This document shows positions 32,040 to 39,941 of a stretch of 64,000 bases of DNA, in pieces (position 1 is the stretch's first letter; each line of letters starts with the position of its first letter). Source of the stretch: Arthrobacter sp. zg-Y238 (GTDB lineage: Bacteria > Actinomycetota > Actinomycetes > Actinomycetales > Micrococcaceae). The stretch spans positions 62,001-126,000 of the forward strand of contig NZ_JANFLU010000008.1 of assembly GCF_024385525.1 (NCBI RefSeq), read 5' to 3'. Position numbers and translations under genes: made by a program. The notes beneath the pieces are model-generated. The model was given only the letters and a program-made list of their open reading frames with translations, made no database searches and was not told the origin of the DNA.

Positions 32040-32818
32040 TCACTGTGGCCGACCTGTTTCCGGAGGATAAGGCGGTCCGTATCGGGCTGCTGTGGGGAGC
32101 CAGGAGGGAAACGGCGGAGCAGGTGGCCGCCCGGATCCTGCGGATGCTGGACCTGTTCCGGGGACGGTTTGATGCTGCCGAGAGTGAGTGGCACGGCCCC
32201 GCACTCGTGTTCAGGGACGCTGCGGACTTTACGGACCCGTCCGCACTGGGCCGGGCAATTGAAAGCCACCGGGAGCGCGACGCCCCCGACTCGCCGTTTT
32301 CCACCGGCACCAGAAAGATGCAGTTCCTGCTTTACGCTGACACGGGTGCCAAGGAACCGCTGTTCTCCCTGGACGTTACCGCCGGCCGGAACCTCGGCCC
32401 GAGACCCAACAAAATCTCCCTGAAACTGCCGGGGGGCTTCACTATCGGCACCCCTGATGAGGCCTCCGCCTGGTTCCGGAAGCTGATCCGCATCTGGGAA
32501 CCGGAAACGGCGAGCCTTACCAGCCGGGAATCCTATGACAGGGTCAGCGAGCGCCGGACCCGGTTGGGATTGCCGGCACATACATCTCACCGGGAACCCG
32601 CCGTCGGATACCTCAACTGGTTCTCCCGGACGGCCTACGGGCGGCTCCCCTTCCACATTGCTGCTGCCGCCGTGCAAAACTACCCGGACGGAACGCTCAT
32701 CACGGTGAAGGACTGGCATGCCCCGGCCGTGGCGGATGTGTACGCCGAACTGCAGGTCATGGGGATGATGCACGAGATGCCGCCGGTCCAGGTGCTAGGG
32801 AACCATGGGGGAAACTGA
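32033..32818 (+). CDS. Imm52-like immunity protein, copy 2
   Basis: A 261-residue paralogue of the previous gene, sharing LLWGARRETAEQVAARIL, RKLIRIWEPETASLTS, VGYLNWFSRTAYGRLPF and DGTLITVKDW. Identity is roughly half over the length by eye, so the duplication is not very recent, yet the 26-bp leader is identical. ATG 32033 is used. Its last 14 nt overlap the DUF2087 gene in another frame, so the two may be co-transcribed. Confidence 0.65.
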   Translation: MTLTVADLFPEDKAVRIGLLWGARRETAEQVAARILRMLDLFRGRFDAAESEWHGPALVFRDAADFTDPSALGRAIESHRERDAPDSPFSTGTRKMQFLLYADTGAKEPLFSLDVTAGRNLGPRPNKISLKLPGGFTIGTPDEASAWFRKLIRIWEPETASLTSRESYDRVSERRTRLGLPAHTSHREPAVGYLNWFSRTAYGRLPFHIAAAAVQNYPDGTLITVKDWHAPAVADVYAELQVMGMMHEMPPVQVLGNHGGN

Positions 32819-33377
32819 TCCGACGCCGGAGGGGAACCGCTGGCGTCCCGTGGCGGCGGCGCTCGCTGACCGCCGGCGCCTGCACCTGTACGCCCGAGCC
32901 GTGCTGGCGGACAACGACGGCGCATGCCTGGACCCGGAGGATCTCACCTCTTCCGAGACCAAGTCGTTGGCCGTGCTGCAGAACGCCGGCCTGGTCCGCG
33001 TCGGCGAGCGCGGCGTGGAACCCGTAGCCTCGGTCTTCGCTGATCTGCTGGCCGCCGGGGTACGCACACCCGACACGTCGGCCCGCCGCTTTCTGGTCAA
33101 CGGCAGGCTCGAGTCCTACCCGCGCAAACGCTCCGACCGGCTGGAGCTGCTCCATTTCCTGGCCGGGGAGGTCTTTGAACATGCACGGTCGCCGGAGCCG
33201 GGGCTCCGGCCGGTCCTGTCGGAGAAGGAACTCACCACCCGGCTGACGGCCTTCACCGCAGATCCCGCTGCCATCCGCCGCTATCTGGTGGATGAAGGCA
33301 TCGTGGCCCGGGATGCCGCAGGCACCCAGTACTGGCTCACCCGTCCCCGCCCGGCGGAAGGAATGGAATTTGCCTAG
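32805..33377 (+). CDS. DUF2087-domain protein
   Basis: A 190-residue protein. Residues about 1-85 look like a winged-helix-like region (VAAALADRRRLHLYARAVL, LQNAGLVRV). Residues about 92-180 match DUF2087: FLVNGRLESYPRKRSDRLELL, LSEKELTTRL and IRRYLVDEGIVARD...YWLT. DUF2087 is usually the C-terminal half of ArsR-like regulators, so a DNA-binding role is likely. ATG 32805 overlaps the Imm52-like gene by 14 nt, indicating translational coupling. Confidence 0.82.
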   Translation: MGETDPTPEGNRWRPVAAALADRRRLHLYARAVLADNDGACLDPEDLTSSETKSLAVLQNAGLVRVGERGVEPVASVFADLLAAGVRTPDTSARRFLVNGRLESYPRKRSDRLELLHFLAGEVFEHARSPEPGLRPVLSEKELTTRLTAFTADPAAIRRYLVDEGIVARDAAGTQYWLTRPRPAEGMEFA

Positions 33378-34149
33378 TTTCCCGGAAACGGCCAAGCTCA
33401 CTGCCACCAACGAGGCTCCCGGCACCCCCGCCACCGTGGAGGGCCTGGTGAACTTCCGCGATCTGGGCGGCCGACGACGGCGAGACGGCACGCTTACGCC
33501 GCACGGGGTCTTCTTCCGCTCCGAAACGGTGGACCTGATCCGGCCCGGCGGCTGGGACACCCTGTATGCGCTGGGAGTGCGTACCGTCGTCGACCTCCGC
33601 CAGCCGCCCGAACGTGCACGGGACACCACCGCGCGCCCGGACTGGCTCACCACGGTTCCCGTGGACCTGGACGGCCTGGCCGAGAACCCGGAGTTCTGGG
33701 AAGGGTACTGGGACAACGGGCTGATGGGCACGCCGCTGTACTTCCTGCCGCACCTGACCCGACTGCCGGACCGGATGGGCGCCGTCCTCACCGCCCTGGC
33801 CGGCGCACCCGAGGGCGGGGTGCTTTTCCACTGCATGGCGGGACGTGACCGCACCGGAATGACCGCAATGGTCCTGCTCGCGGCAGTGGACGCGGAGCCG
33901 GAGGAGATCCGGGAGGACTACTTCGAAACCGTCCGCAACGCGGACGCCTTCGCAGCAGCAACGGGACGGCCCAATCCGGAGGCACAGAGCGAAAAACTGT
34001 GCGCCGAGCACGGAACCAGCATGGACGGTGCCCTCCGCGCGGCGGTGGACGGCTTTTCGCTGCAGCGGCTCTTTGACGATGCCGGGCTGCCGGAAGCAGT
34101 CCGCACCGGCATCCGCACCTGGCGGGGAGCAGTTACCGCCGAGCCTTAG
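33370..34149 (+). CDS. Tyrosine-protein phosphatase (PtpB-like)
   Basis: A 259-residue protein with the phosphatase signature H-C-M-A-G-R-D-R-T-G (Cys-x5-Arg) near residue 155 and the N-terminal NFRDLGG of the bacterial Y_phosphatase3 group, to which mycobacterial PtpB belongs. It would dephosphorylate phosphotyrosine or phosphoinositide substrates. TTG 33370 is proposed as start because GGAAGGAATGG lies before it and the fold begins soon after; the start overlaps the DUF2087 stop by 8 nt. An ATG at 33292 would lie deep inside DUF2087. Confidence 0.85.
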   Translation: MPSFPETAKLTATNEAPGTPATVEGLVNFRDLGGRRRRDGTLTPHGVFFRSETVDLIRPGGWDTLYALGVRTVVDLRQPPERARDTTARPDWLTTVPVDLDGLAENPEFWEGYWDNGLMGTPLYFLPHLTRLPDRMGAVLTALAGAPEGGVLFHCMAGRDRTGMTAMVLLAAVDAEPEEIREDYFETVRNADAFAAATGRPNPEAQSEKLCAEHGTSMDGALRAAVDGFSLQRLFDDAGLPEAVRTGIRTWRGAVTAEP

Positions 34150-34159
34150 CGCTGCTCTG

Positions 34160-35203
34160 CTACTCCGACGTCCCCGCTTCGAGGATCGACACGATTGAGA
34201 AGAGCGTAAAGCAGACAGCTCCGAGCCCAACCAGCACGTGCGCGGGGACAAAGAACGCCGGGTCTGTGCCTGCGGCTTCAAAGAGGAACGCGGCGAAAAA
34301 CAGACAGGTGAGCGCTGTTCCGATGGGCATCAGCGGGATGCGGTTGGCCAGGGCAAACGTGCGGCGCCAGACGAGGGCGAGCAACAGCACCTTCGACAGG
34401 ATGCTGAAGCAGATCAGCCCGAGGCCGATCAGCACACATCCCGGGGCCAGCCGGTAGGGTTCGTGTGAGCTGAACAGCACGAATAGTCCGAGCAGCACAT
34501 TGATCGTGCCGGCGGCAGCCACGAGCCAGGGCCAGGCGGAACGTTCGCCGCCGCTGAATTCGTTGCGCACCTGGCGCACGATGCTCGCGACCAGGGCGAT
34601 CAGCGACGTGCAGATCGCCGACAGGCCGATCAGGACGTGGCCGGCAACGAATCCGGGAGTATCTCCGCGCACCAACAGGCCGATCGCAAGGGAGAAACCG
34701 ACGACGGCGGCCGCAACCGGAACTGCGAGCAGCGCGGCGCCGACGGCGCGGGAGTGGGCACCTTCCGGCGGGCCGCCCTGAGGCTCGAGTAACTGTGCTG
34801 ACTGGATGAGCGTGAATTTTGTGGACGCGGCCGCGACGGTGCTGACGCACGCGGCGACGAAGCCGATGCCGATCACAACGAAGCCCGCCGTGAGGTTCTC
34901 CGCCGTGTTGTCCCGGTTGGCCAGAGCGATGCCCCAGATGATGGCGGCGGCAGCAGCCACGTAGCCGGACAGCGGCAGGATGATCGCCCACGCGCGCCCA
35001 TAGCGGTTGATGAGCTGCCTGATGATGGTGGCCGCCGTGGTGAACAGTGCATAACAGATGGCGGTCAGCCCGACGTTGACGTGTCCGGCGACAAAGTGAT
35101 CGGCATCGTTCCGCCCGGCCAGGATGTAAAGGCCGAAGGACAGGCAGACAGCGCCCATGAGAAGCGGTATGGCGCGGAAAATGACACTTATTGTCCGGTT
35201 CAT
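34160..35203 (-). CDS. DUF2776-family membrane protein with five-fold internal repeat
   Basis: A 347-residue membrane protein with about 10 helices. It is built from five repeats, each opening with a F-V-A-G-H-V-like turn followed by GL-x-x-IC: FVAGHVNVGLTAIC, LTAGFVVIGIGFVA, FVAGHVLIGLSAIC, LAPGCVLIGLGLIC and FVPAHVLVGLGAVC. The N-terminal MNRTISVIFRAIPLLMGAVC matches DUF2776, a family without known function. ATG 35203 is clear. Convergent with the phosphatase gene; divergent from the DHA2 pumps. Confidence 0.85.
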   Translation of the reverse strand: MNRTISVIFRAIPLLMGAVCLSFGLYILAGRNDADHFVAGHVNVGLTAICYALFTTAATIIRQLINRYGRAWAIILPLSGYVAAAAAIIWGIALANRDNTAENLTAGFVVIGIGFVAACVSTVAAASTKFTLIQSAQLLEPQGGPPEGAHSRAVGAALLAVPVAAAVVGFSLAIGLLVRGDTPGFVAGHVLIGLSAICTSLIALVASIVRQVRNEFSGGERSAWPWLVAAAGTINVLLGLFVLFSSHEPYRLAPGCVLIGLGLICFSILSKVLLLALVWRRTFALANRIPLMPIGTALTCLFFAAFLFEAAGTDPAFFVPAHVLVGLGAVCFTLFSIVSILEAGTSE

Positions 35204-35406
35204 GGTGTACCCCGAAGGCGATCCCGTGCGGCTTCGACGTCGTGGCCGGTCCGCGTTTAGTGCCAGTCTGCGCCTGTCCTAACCGTGGAACAACGCCGAG
35301 GCAGGGAGCAGTTCCCCAGGCTATGGAACTTCGCTCCGTCCCTGCCCTGGACCAGACAGCCACGACGCCTGCCGGTACCGGCGGCATGGGTGGCCGCCGC
35401 CGACCG

Positions 35407-35435
35407 TTGACTTGGCAGGACGGTGGGCGTCGAAT
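35407..35435 (+). promoter_or_regulatory. Candidate promoter of the DHA2 pump pair
   Basis: TTGACT (35407-35412), 17 nt, then TCGAAT (35430-35435), about 55 nt before ATG 35490. It is the best -35/-10 pair in the 286-nt divergent region, in which nothing else was recognised. Confidence 0.4.
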
Positions 35436-35489
35436 GGAAGTTCCGACCGGAGTGCCCCTCATCCGGCGGAAATTTCCAAGGAGGAGTGC

Positions 35490-37172
35490 ATGGCCGACCG
35501 GTTTACTCCCCACGGAACCGCAGCAACCCATCCGATAGCCGGTATGGCCGGTGCCATGGGAGCACCGGTCAATGCCGTCCCCCTGGTGGCGCACACGCCG
35601 CAGGCCCGGAGCGGCCCGCCAACGGGCGGGGAGAGTGCACAGGGCCGCGCCGATGCGGGAGGCGGGCACTCGCGGCGGCAGATCGCCGTCGTCTTCGCCG
35701 GGCTGATGCTCGCGGTGCTTGTCGCCGCCCTGGACCAGACCATCGTCTCCACCGCCCTGCCCACCATCGTGGGGGACCTGCAGGGCATGGACCACCTCTC
35801 CTGGGTGATCACCGCCTACCTGCTGACCTCCACCATCGGGCTGCCGATCTACGGGAAGCTCGGGGACCTGCTCGGGCGCAAGAACATCTTCATTTTCGCT
35901 ATCGTGGTTTTCCTGGGCGGCTCCGCCCTGTCCGGGCAGGCGCACAGCATGACCGAGCTCATCACCTACCGCGCCGTCCAGGGCGTAGGCGGCGGCGGGC
36001 TGATTATCGGTGCGCAGGCCATCATCGGCGACATTGTGCCCGCCCGCGAGCGCGGCAAGTACATGGGCCTGATCGGCGCGGCGTTCGGCATCGCTTCCGT
36101 CAGCGGACCGCTGCTGGGCGGATACCTCACCGACTACTGGTCCTGGCGGTGGGTGTTTTACATCAACCTGCCCATCGGTGCGGTGGCGCTCGCGGTCATC
36201 ATCACCGCGCTGCACCTGCCGCGGTCCGACCGCAAAGGGATCCGGCTGGACTATGCCGGGGCCGCACTGCTTGCCGTCGGCAGCGCCGCCCTGGTGCTGC
36301 TGACCAGCTGGGGCGGCAACAACTATGCCTGGACCTCGCCCACCATCCTCACGCTGGGAGCGGTGGCCGCCGTCGCCGTCGCCATCTTCATTCCGGTGGA
36401 ACTGCGCGCGTCCGAACCGATCCTTCCGCTGCGCCTGTTCGGGATCCGCAACTTCCTGATCTGCACGCTGGTGGGGCTCGCGGTAGGCCTGGCCATGTTC
36501 GGGTCCATTGCCTACCTGCCCACCTTCCTGCAGATCGTCAACGGAGCCAGTCCCACTATGTCCGGGCTGATGATGCTCCCCATGACCGCGGGGCTGCTCA
36601 CCACCTCGATCGGGACGGGGCAGCTGATCTCCCGCACGGGCAAGTACAAGATCTATCCGATTCTCGGCTCACTCACCATGATCTGCGGACTGCTGCTGCT
36701 CTCGCGCATTTCCAGTACGACGCCGTACTCCCTCACCGCGCTGGGCATGTTCGTGCTGGGACTGGGGATCGGGGCGCTGATGCAGAACGTGGTGCTGATT
36801 GTGCAGAACAGCGTCCCTGCCAAGGACATGGGCACCGGGGTTTCCACCGCCAACTACTTCCGGCAGATGGGCGGTTCGCTGGGGATTGCCCTTTTCGGCT
36901 CCCTGTTCATCCGCCGGCTGAACGACCAGCTGGCCTCCGCGCCGGCCGGAGCCGGCGACGCGGCGTCGGGCGGCGCCAATTCAATCAGTCCGGACAGCAT
37001 CAGGGCCCTGCCCGCTCCGGCGCAGGACTTCATCAAATCCGCGTTCGGCGAAGCGCTGCCGCCGATCTTCCTGCTCGGGGTGCCGATCCTGGGGGCGGCC
37101 TTTGTCCTGACGCTGTTTCTTGTCCAGCAGCCGTTGTCCCGGACGGCGCGGGTGAACGTGGACGCAACGTAG
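35490..37172 (+). CDS. DHA2-type MFS multidrug exporter (EmrB/QacA), first of tandem pair
   Basis: A 560-residue protein with a disordered N-terminal tail of about 65 residues and 14 predicted helices. The diagnostic DHA2 motif [18 protein letters not shown] is in helix 1 (motif D1), [13 protein letters not shown] is motif A and [21 protein letters not shown] is motif C. These proton-driven pumps expel drugs and lipophilic cations. ATG 35490 follows AAGGAGGAGTGC. The neighbouring gene at 37207 is a close paralogue. Confidence 0.92.
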   Translation: MADRFTPHGTAATHPIAGMAGAMGAPVNAVPLVAHTPQARSGPPTGGESAQGRADAGGGHSRRQIAVVFAGLMLAVLVAALDQTIVSTALPTIVGDLQGMDHLSWVITAYLLTSTIGLPIYGKLGDLLGRKNIFIFAIVVFLGGSALSGQAHSMTELITYRAVQGVGGGGLIIGAQAIIGDIVPARERGKYMGLIGAAFGIASVSGPLLGGYLTDYWSWRWVFYINLPIGAVALAVIITALHLPRSDRKGIRLDYAGAALLAVGSAALVLLTSWGGNNYAWTSPTILTLGAVAAVAVAIFIPVELRASEPILPLRLFGIRNFLICTLVGLAVGLAMFGSIAYLPTFLQIVNGASPTMSGLMMLPMTAGLLTTSIGTGQLISRTGKYKIYPILGSLTMICGLLLLSRISSTTPYSLTALGMFVLGLGIGALMQNVVLIVQNSVPAKDMGTGVSTANYFRQMGGSLGIALFGSLFIRRLNDQLASAPAGAGDAASGGANSISPDSIRALPAPAQDFIKSAFGEALPPIFLLGVPILGAAFVLTLFLVQQPLSRTARVNVDAT

Positions 37173-37206
37173 GGCCAACAACAACCATGAAGAGAAGAAA
37201 CCCGCC

Positions 37207-38817
37207 ATGTCCCACAGAGCAATAACGCCGCGCACCGCGGCGCCCGCGGCCCGCTCCGGGACCGCCCTGCCGAAGCACCGGGTGGACGCCGCCCGGGGCG
37301 CGGAACCGAAGCGGAACCTCGTGCCGGTCTTCACGGGGCTGGTGCTCTCGGTGCTGCTGGCAGCCCTGGACCAAACCATCGTCGCTACGGCCCTGCCCAC
37401 CATTGTGGGGGACCTGAACGGGTTGGAGCATCTGTCCTGGGTGGTCACCGCGTACATCCTGGCGGCAACCATCGGCCTGCCGATCTACGGCAAGCTCGGT
37501 GATCTGTTTGGCCGCAAGAGCATTTTCATTTTCGCCATCGTGGTGTTCCTCGCCGGCTCGGTCCTATCCGGACTGGCCCAGAACATGGGCCAGCTGATCG
37601 GGTTCCGTGCGCTGCAGGGGGTAGGCGGCGGCGGGCTGATGATCGGGGCGCAGGCCATCCTCGGGGACCTGGTCTCCCCGCGGGAGCGCGGGAAGTACAT
37701 GGGCCTGATCGGGGCGGCCTTCGGGCTGGCGTCCGTGGGCGGTCCGTTACTGGGCGGCTGGATCACCGATGCCTGGTCCTGGCGGTGGGTGTTCTACATC
37801 AACCTGCCCATCGGCGCGGTGGCGCTCGCCGTCGTCGTGTCTTCGCTGCATCTGCCCAAACCCCGGGGCAGGCGCCCGAAACTGGATTACGCAGGCGCCG
37901 GGCTGCTTGCGCTCGCGAGCGCCGCCCTGGTGATGCTCACCACCTGGGCCGGCACCACGTACGCCTGGTCAAGTCCGCAGATTCTTGCCCTGGCCGTGGT
38001 GACGCTGGCGGCCGGCACGTCATTTGTCCTGGTGGAGAGGCGGGCCGAGGAACCCATCCTGCCGCTTGGCCTGTTCCGCAGCCGGAATTTCCTGCTGCCG
38101 GTGCTGGTGGGCATCGCCGTCGGAATCGCGATGTTCTCCACCATCTCCTACCTGCCCACCTTCCTGCAGATGGTCAACCGGGCCACCGCCACGCAGTCGG
38201 GCCTGATGATGCTGCCCATGATGGGCGGGCTGCTGCTGACCTCCATCGGCACCGGGCAGCTGATTTCCCGCACCGGCCGGTACAAGATCTATCCGGTGCT
38301 GGGGTGTGCGGTGATCATTGCCGGGTTGGTGCTGCTCTCACGGATCTCGGACACCACCCCATACGGGTTCACCGCAATCGGCATGCTGGTGATGGGACTC
38401 GGGCTGGGAATGCTGATGCAGAACCTGGTGCTGATTGTGCAGAACAGCGTGCCGGGCAGGGACATGGGCGCGGCTATCTCAGCAGCGAATTATTTCCGCC
38501 AGATCGGTGCCTCGTTCGGGATCGCGCTGTTCGGGTCGATCTTCATCCACCGGTTGGGCAATGAGATTGCCGCGGCGCCGCCGGGGGCCGGGACTGCCCT
38601 CGGAGGGGACATCAATTCGCTGAGTCCGGCTATGCTCCGCGGGCTCCCCGCACCGGCGCAGGACTTCATTGCTGCGGCATTCGGGCAGGCCCTGCCTCCC
38701 ATTTTCCTGCTCAGTGTGCCCATCGTGGCAGTTGCCCTGGTGCTGTGCCTGTTCATTCGGGAGACGCCGTTGTCCACCACGGCGCGGGTGAAGGTGGACG
38801 TGGACAGCGGGAGATAG
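37207..38817 (+). CDS. DHA2-type MFS multidrug exporter, second of tandem pair
   Basis: A 536-residue DHA2 pump, about two-thirds identical to the upstream gene by eye across helices 1-14 ([52 protein letters not shown]). The 34-nt gap holds GAGAAG as a ribosome site. The N-terminal tail is shorter and unrelated to that of the first copy. A tandem duplication that has kept both copies in one operon; different substrates are possible but not shown. Confidence 0.92.
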   Translation: MSHRAITPRTAAPAARSGTALPKHRVDAARGAEPKRNLVPVFTGLVLSVLLAALDQTIVATALPTIVGDLNGLEHLSWVVTAYILAATIGLPIYGKLGDLFGRKSIFIFAIVVFLAGSVLSGLAQNMGQLIGFRALQGVGGGGLMIGAQAILGDLVSPRERGKYMGLIGAAFGLASVGGPLLGGWITDAWSWRWVFYINLPIGAVALAVVVSSLHLPKPRGRRPKLDYAGAGLLALASAALVMLTTWAGTTYAWSSPQILALAVVTLAAGTSFVLVERRAEEPILPLGLFRSRNFLLPVLVGIAVGIAMFSTISYLPTFLQMVNRATATQSGLMMLPMMGGLLLTSIGTGQLISRTGRYKIYPVLGCAVIIAGLVLLSRISDTTPYGFTAIGMLVMGLGLGMLMQNLVLIVQNSVPGRDMGAAISAANYFRQIGASFGIALFGSIFIHRLGNEIAAAPPGAGTALGGDINSLSPAMLRGLPAPAQDFIAAAFGQALPPIFLLSVPIVAVALVLCLFIRETPLSTTARVKVDVDSGR

Positions 38818-38830
38818 GAGCGGCCTGGCG

Positions 38831-39295
38831 TTAGGTGCCGTCATAACCGGATAGGGCGATCACCAGCAGGAAAAGCGCTGCCACGAGGCCTGCCTGCCAG
38901 ATCAGGGAGGGAATGATGTACAGGCGGGCGGCAAGCTTCTTGTTCCCCTGGATAAGCGCCGCGATGAATCCCGTCACTCCTGCGAGCAGGGTGAACAGGC
39001 CGGAAAAGGCGAAGAAGCCAAAAATGGAGAAGTCGGAGACGTCCCAGGGGGCGAGGATGACGAGGGGGCGGACGACGATCGCCCAGACGATCGACACGAG
39101 GATCATTCCCGTTATCGCTGCCGCGCTGAACCGTGTTTTCCGGGAGGCCGCTTCTGGGGGAACCGGGCCCTGATCCGCAGGCAGGACGTCTTGCAGATAT
39201 GGATTCCGGTGCTGGGGTTCAGGTCCCTGCCCGAACGGATTCCACGGTTCCGACTGCTGCCCTCCATTAGGCGGTGTGTTGCTGTCTGCTGCCAT
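38831..39295 (-). CDS. Small membrane protein with Pro-rich N-terminus, unknown
   Basis: A 154-residue protein starting MAADSNTPPNGGQQSEPWNP. Residues 1-52 are Pro/Gln-rich and probably cytoplasmic; three hydrophobic segments follow (about residues 56-80, 87-114 and 128-150). No family recognised. ATG 39295 is used; the open frame extends upstream but with no hydrophobic or conserved features. Convergent with the DHA2 gene and divergent from the SOS-boxed dnaE2 operon. Confidence 0.6.
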   Translation of the reverse strand: MAADSNTPPNGGQQSEPWNPFGQGPEPQHRNPYLQDVLPADQGPVPPEAASRKTRFSAAAITGMILVSIVWAIVVRPLVILAPWDVSDFSIFGFFAFSGLFTLLAGVTGFIAALIQGNKKLAARLYIIPSLIWQAGLVAALFLLVIALSGYDGT

Positions 39296-39498
39296 AACCG
39301 GCCCCCATCCGATGAGTATTGCCTGGACCAAGGCATCCTGCGCAGAATCCAGCTGTCTGGAAACAGTGTGCACCATGCGGGCATCGGCTCCGGCAGCGGC
39401 ACACCTGGGCTCTGCTGCTTCTGAGCGGATCTCCTTTCCCATCCACCTCCGCGTGGTGCCGTTTGTCCCCGGCTGGTCGTACACTGGTGGCGGAGCTG

Positions 39499-39516
39499 TT
39501 CGAACATATGTTCGAA
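39499..39516. promoter_or_regulatory. Perfect LexA (SOS) box before DUF6504-dnaE2
   Basis: TTCGAACATATGTTCGAA is an 18-bp perfect palindrome containing the full actinobacterial SOS consensus. It lies 74 nt upstream of the DUF6504 gene start and should control both downstream genes. Confidence 0.95.
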
Positions 39517-39590
39517 TTAGTTGCCAACTGATAACCAGTGGTGAGAGACGTAGGCGGTGTGCCTGTCTACCGGGGCGGGGAGGAAGCTGA

Positions 39591-39902
39591 ATGGGTACCT
39601 TCAGCGAAGCAATCGAGGTGGTGTGCTCGCCCGCGGGCCAGCCTCTCCGGCTTATCTGGGGCGGGCGCACCTACAAGGTGGGGGCCGATCCGGTGCGCTG
39701 GTATGAGCGCCGCAACTGGTGGGAAGAGGAAACCCGTGCCGAACGCGGCCACGGCGCTGGACTGGTGGATACCGAGATCTGGCGGGTCCAGGCCCGCGTC
39801 AATGACCGCTCCGACCTGCGCACCCTCGACCTTTCGCATCACGTCCGCAGCGACCGCTGGCGCCTGATCCGGATCCACGATGCCCTGAGGGACAGCGCCT
39901 AA
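39591..39902 (+). CDS. DUF6504-like protein of the dnaE2 operon
   Basis: A 103-residue protein, MGTFSEAIEVVCSPAGQPLR, rich in Trp and Arg (WGGRTYKV, WYERRNWWEEE, TEIWRVQARV). The pattern matches the small DUF6504 proteins found next to imuB and dnaE2 in actinobacteria; their job is unknown but SOS mutagenesis is implied by context. It is the first gene after a perfect LexA box. A 17-bp tandem repeat covers its stop codon and the gap to dnaE2. Confidence 0.75.
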   Translation: MGTFSEAIEVVCSPAGQPLRLIWGGRTYKVGADPVRWYERRNWWEEETRAERGHGAGLVDTEIWRVQARVNDRSDLRTLDLSHHVRSDRWRLIRIHDALRDSA

Positions 39903-39941
39903 TGGAAGACAGTGCCTAATGGAAGACGGCGCCTAAACAAT
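39891..39941 (+). repeat. 17-bp tandem repeat across the DUF6504 stop codon
   Basis: Units GACAGCGCCTAATGGAA (39891-39907), GACAGTGCCTAATGGAA (39908-39924) and a diverged GACGGCGCCTAAACAAT (39925-39941). Each unit repeats the TAA stop; the first two also carry TAATG, and the last runs into the dnaE2 ATG. Confidence 0.9.

Noticed and set aside
34278-36215. 645-codon minus-strand open frame over DUF2776 and the first DHA2 pump
   Set aside because: Arg/Pro/Gly-rich composition and antisense to two well-supported membrane proteins.
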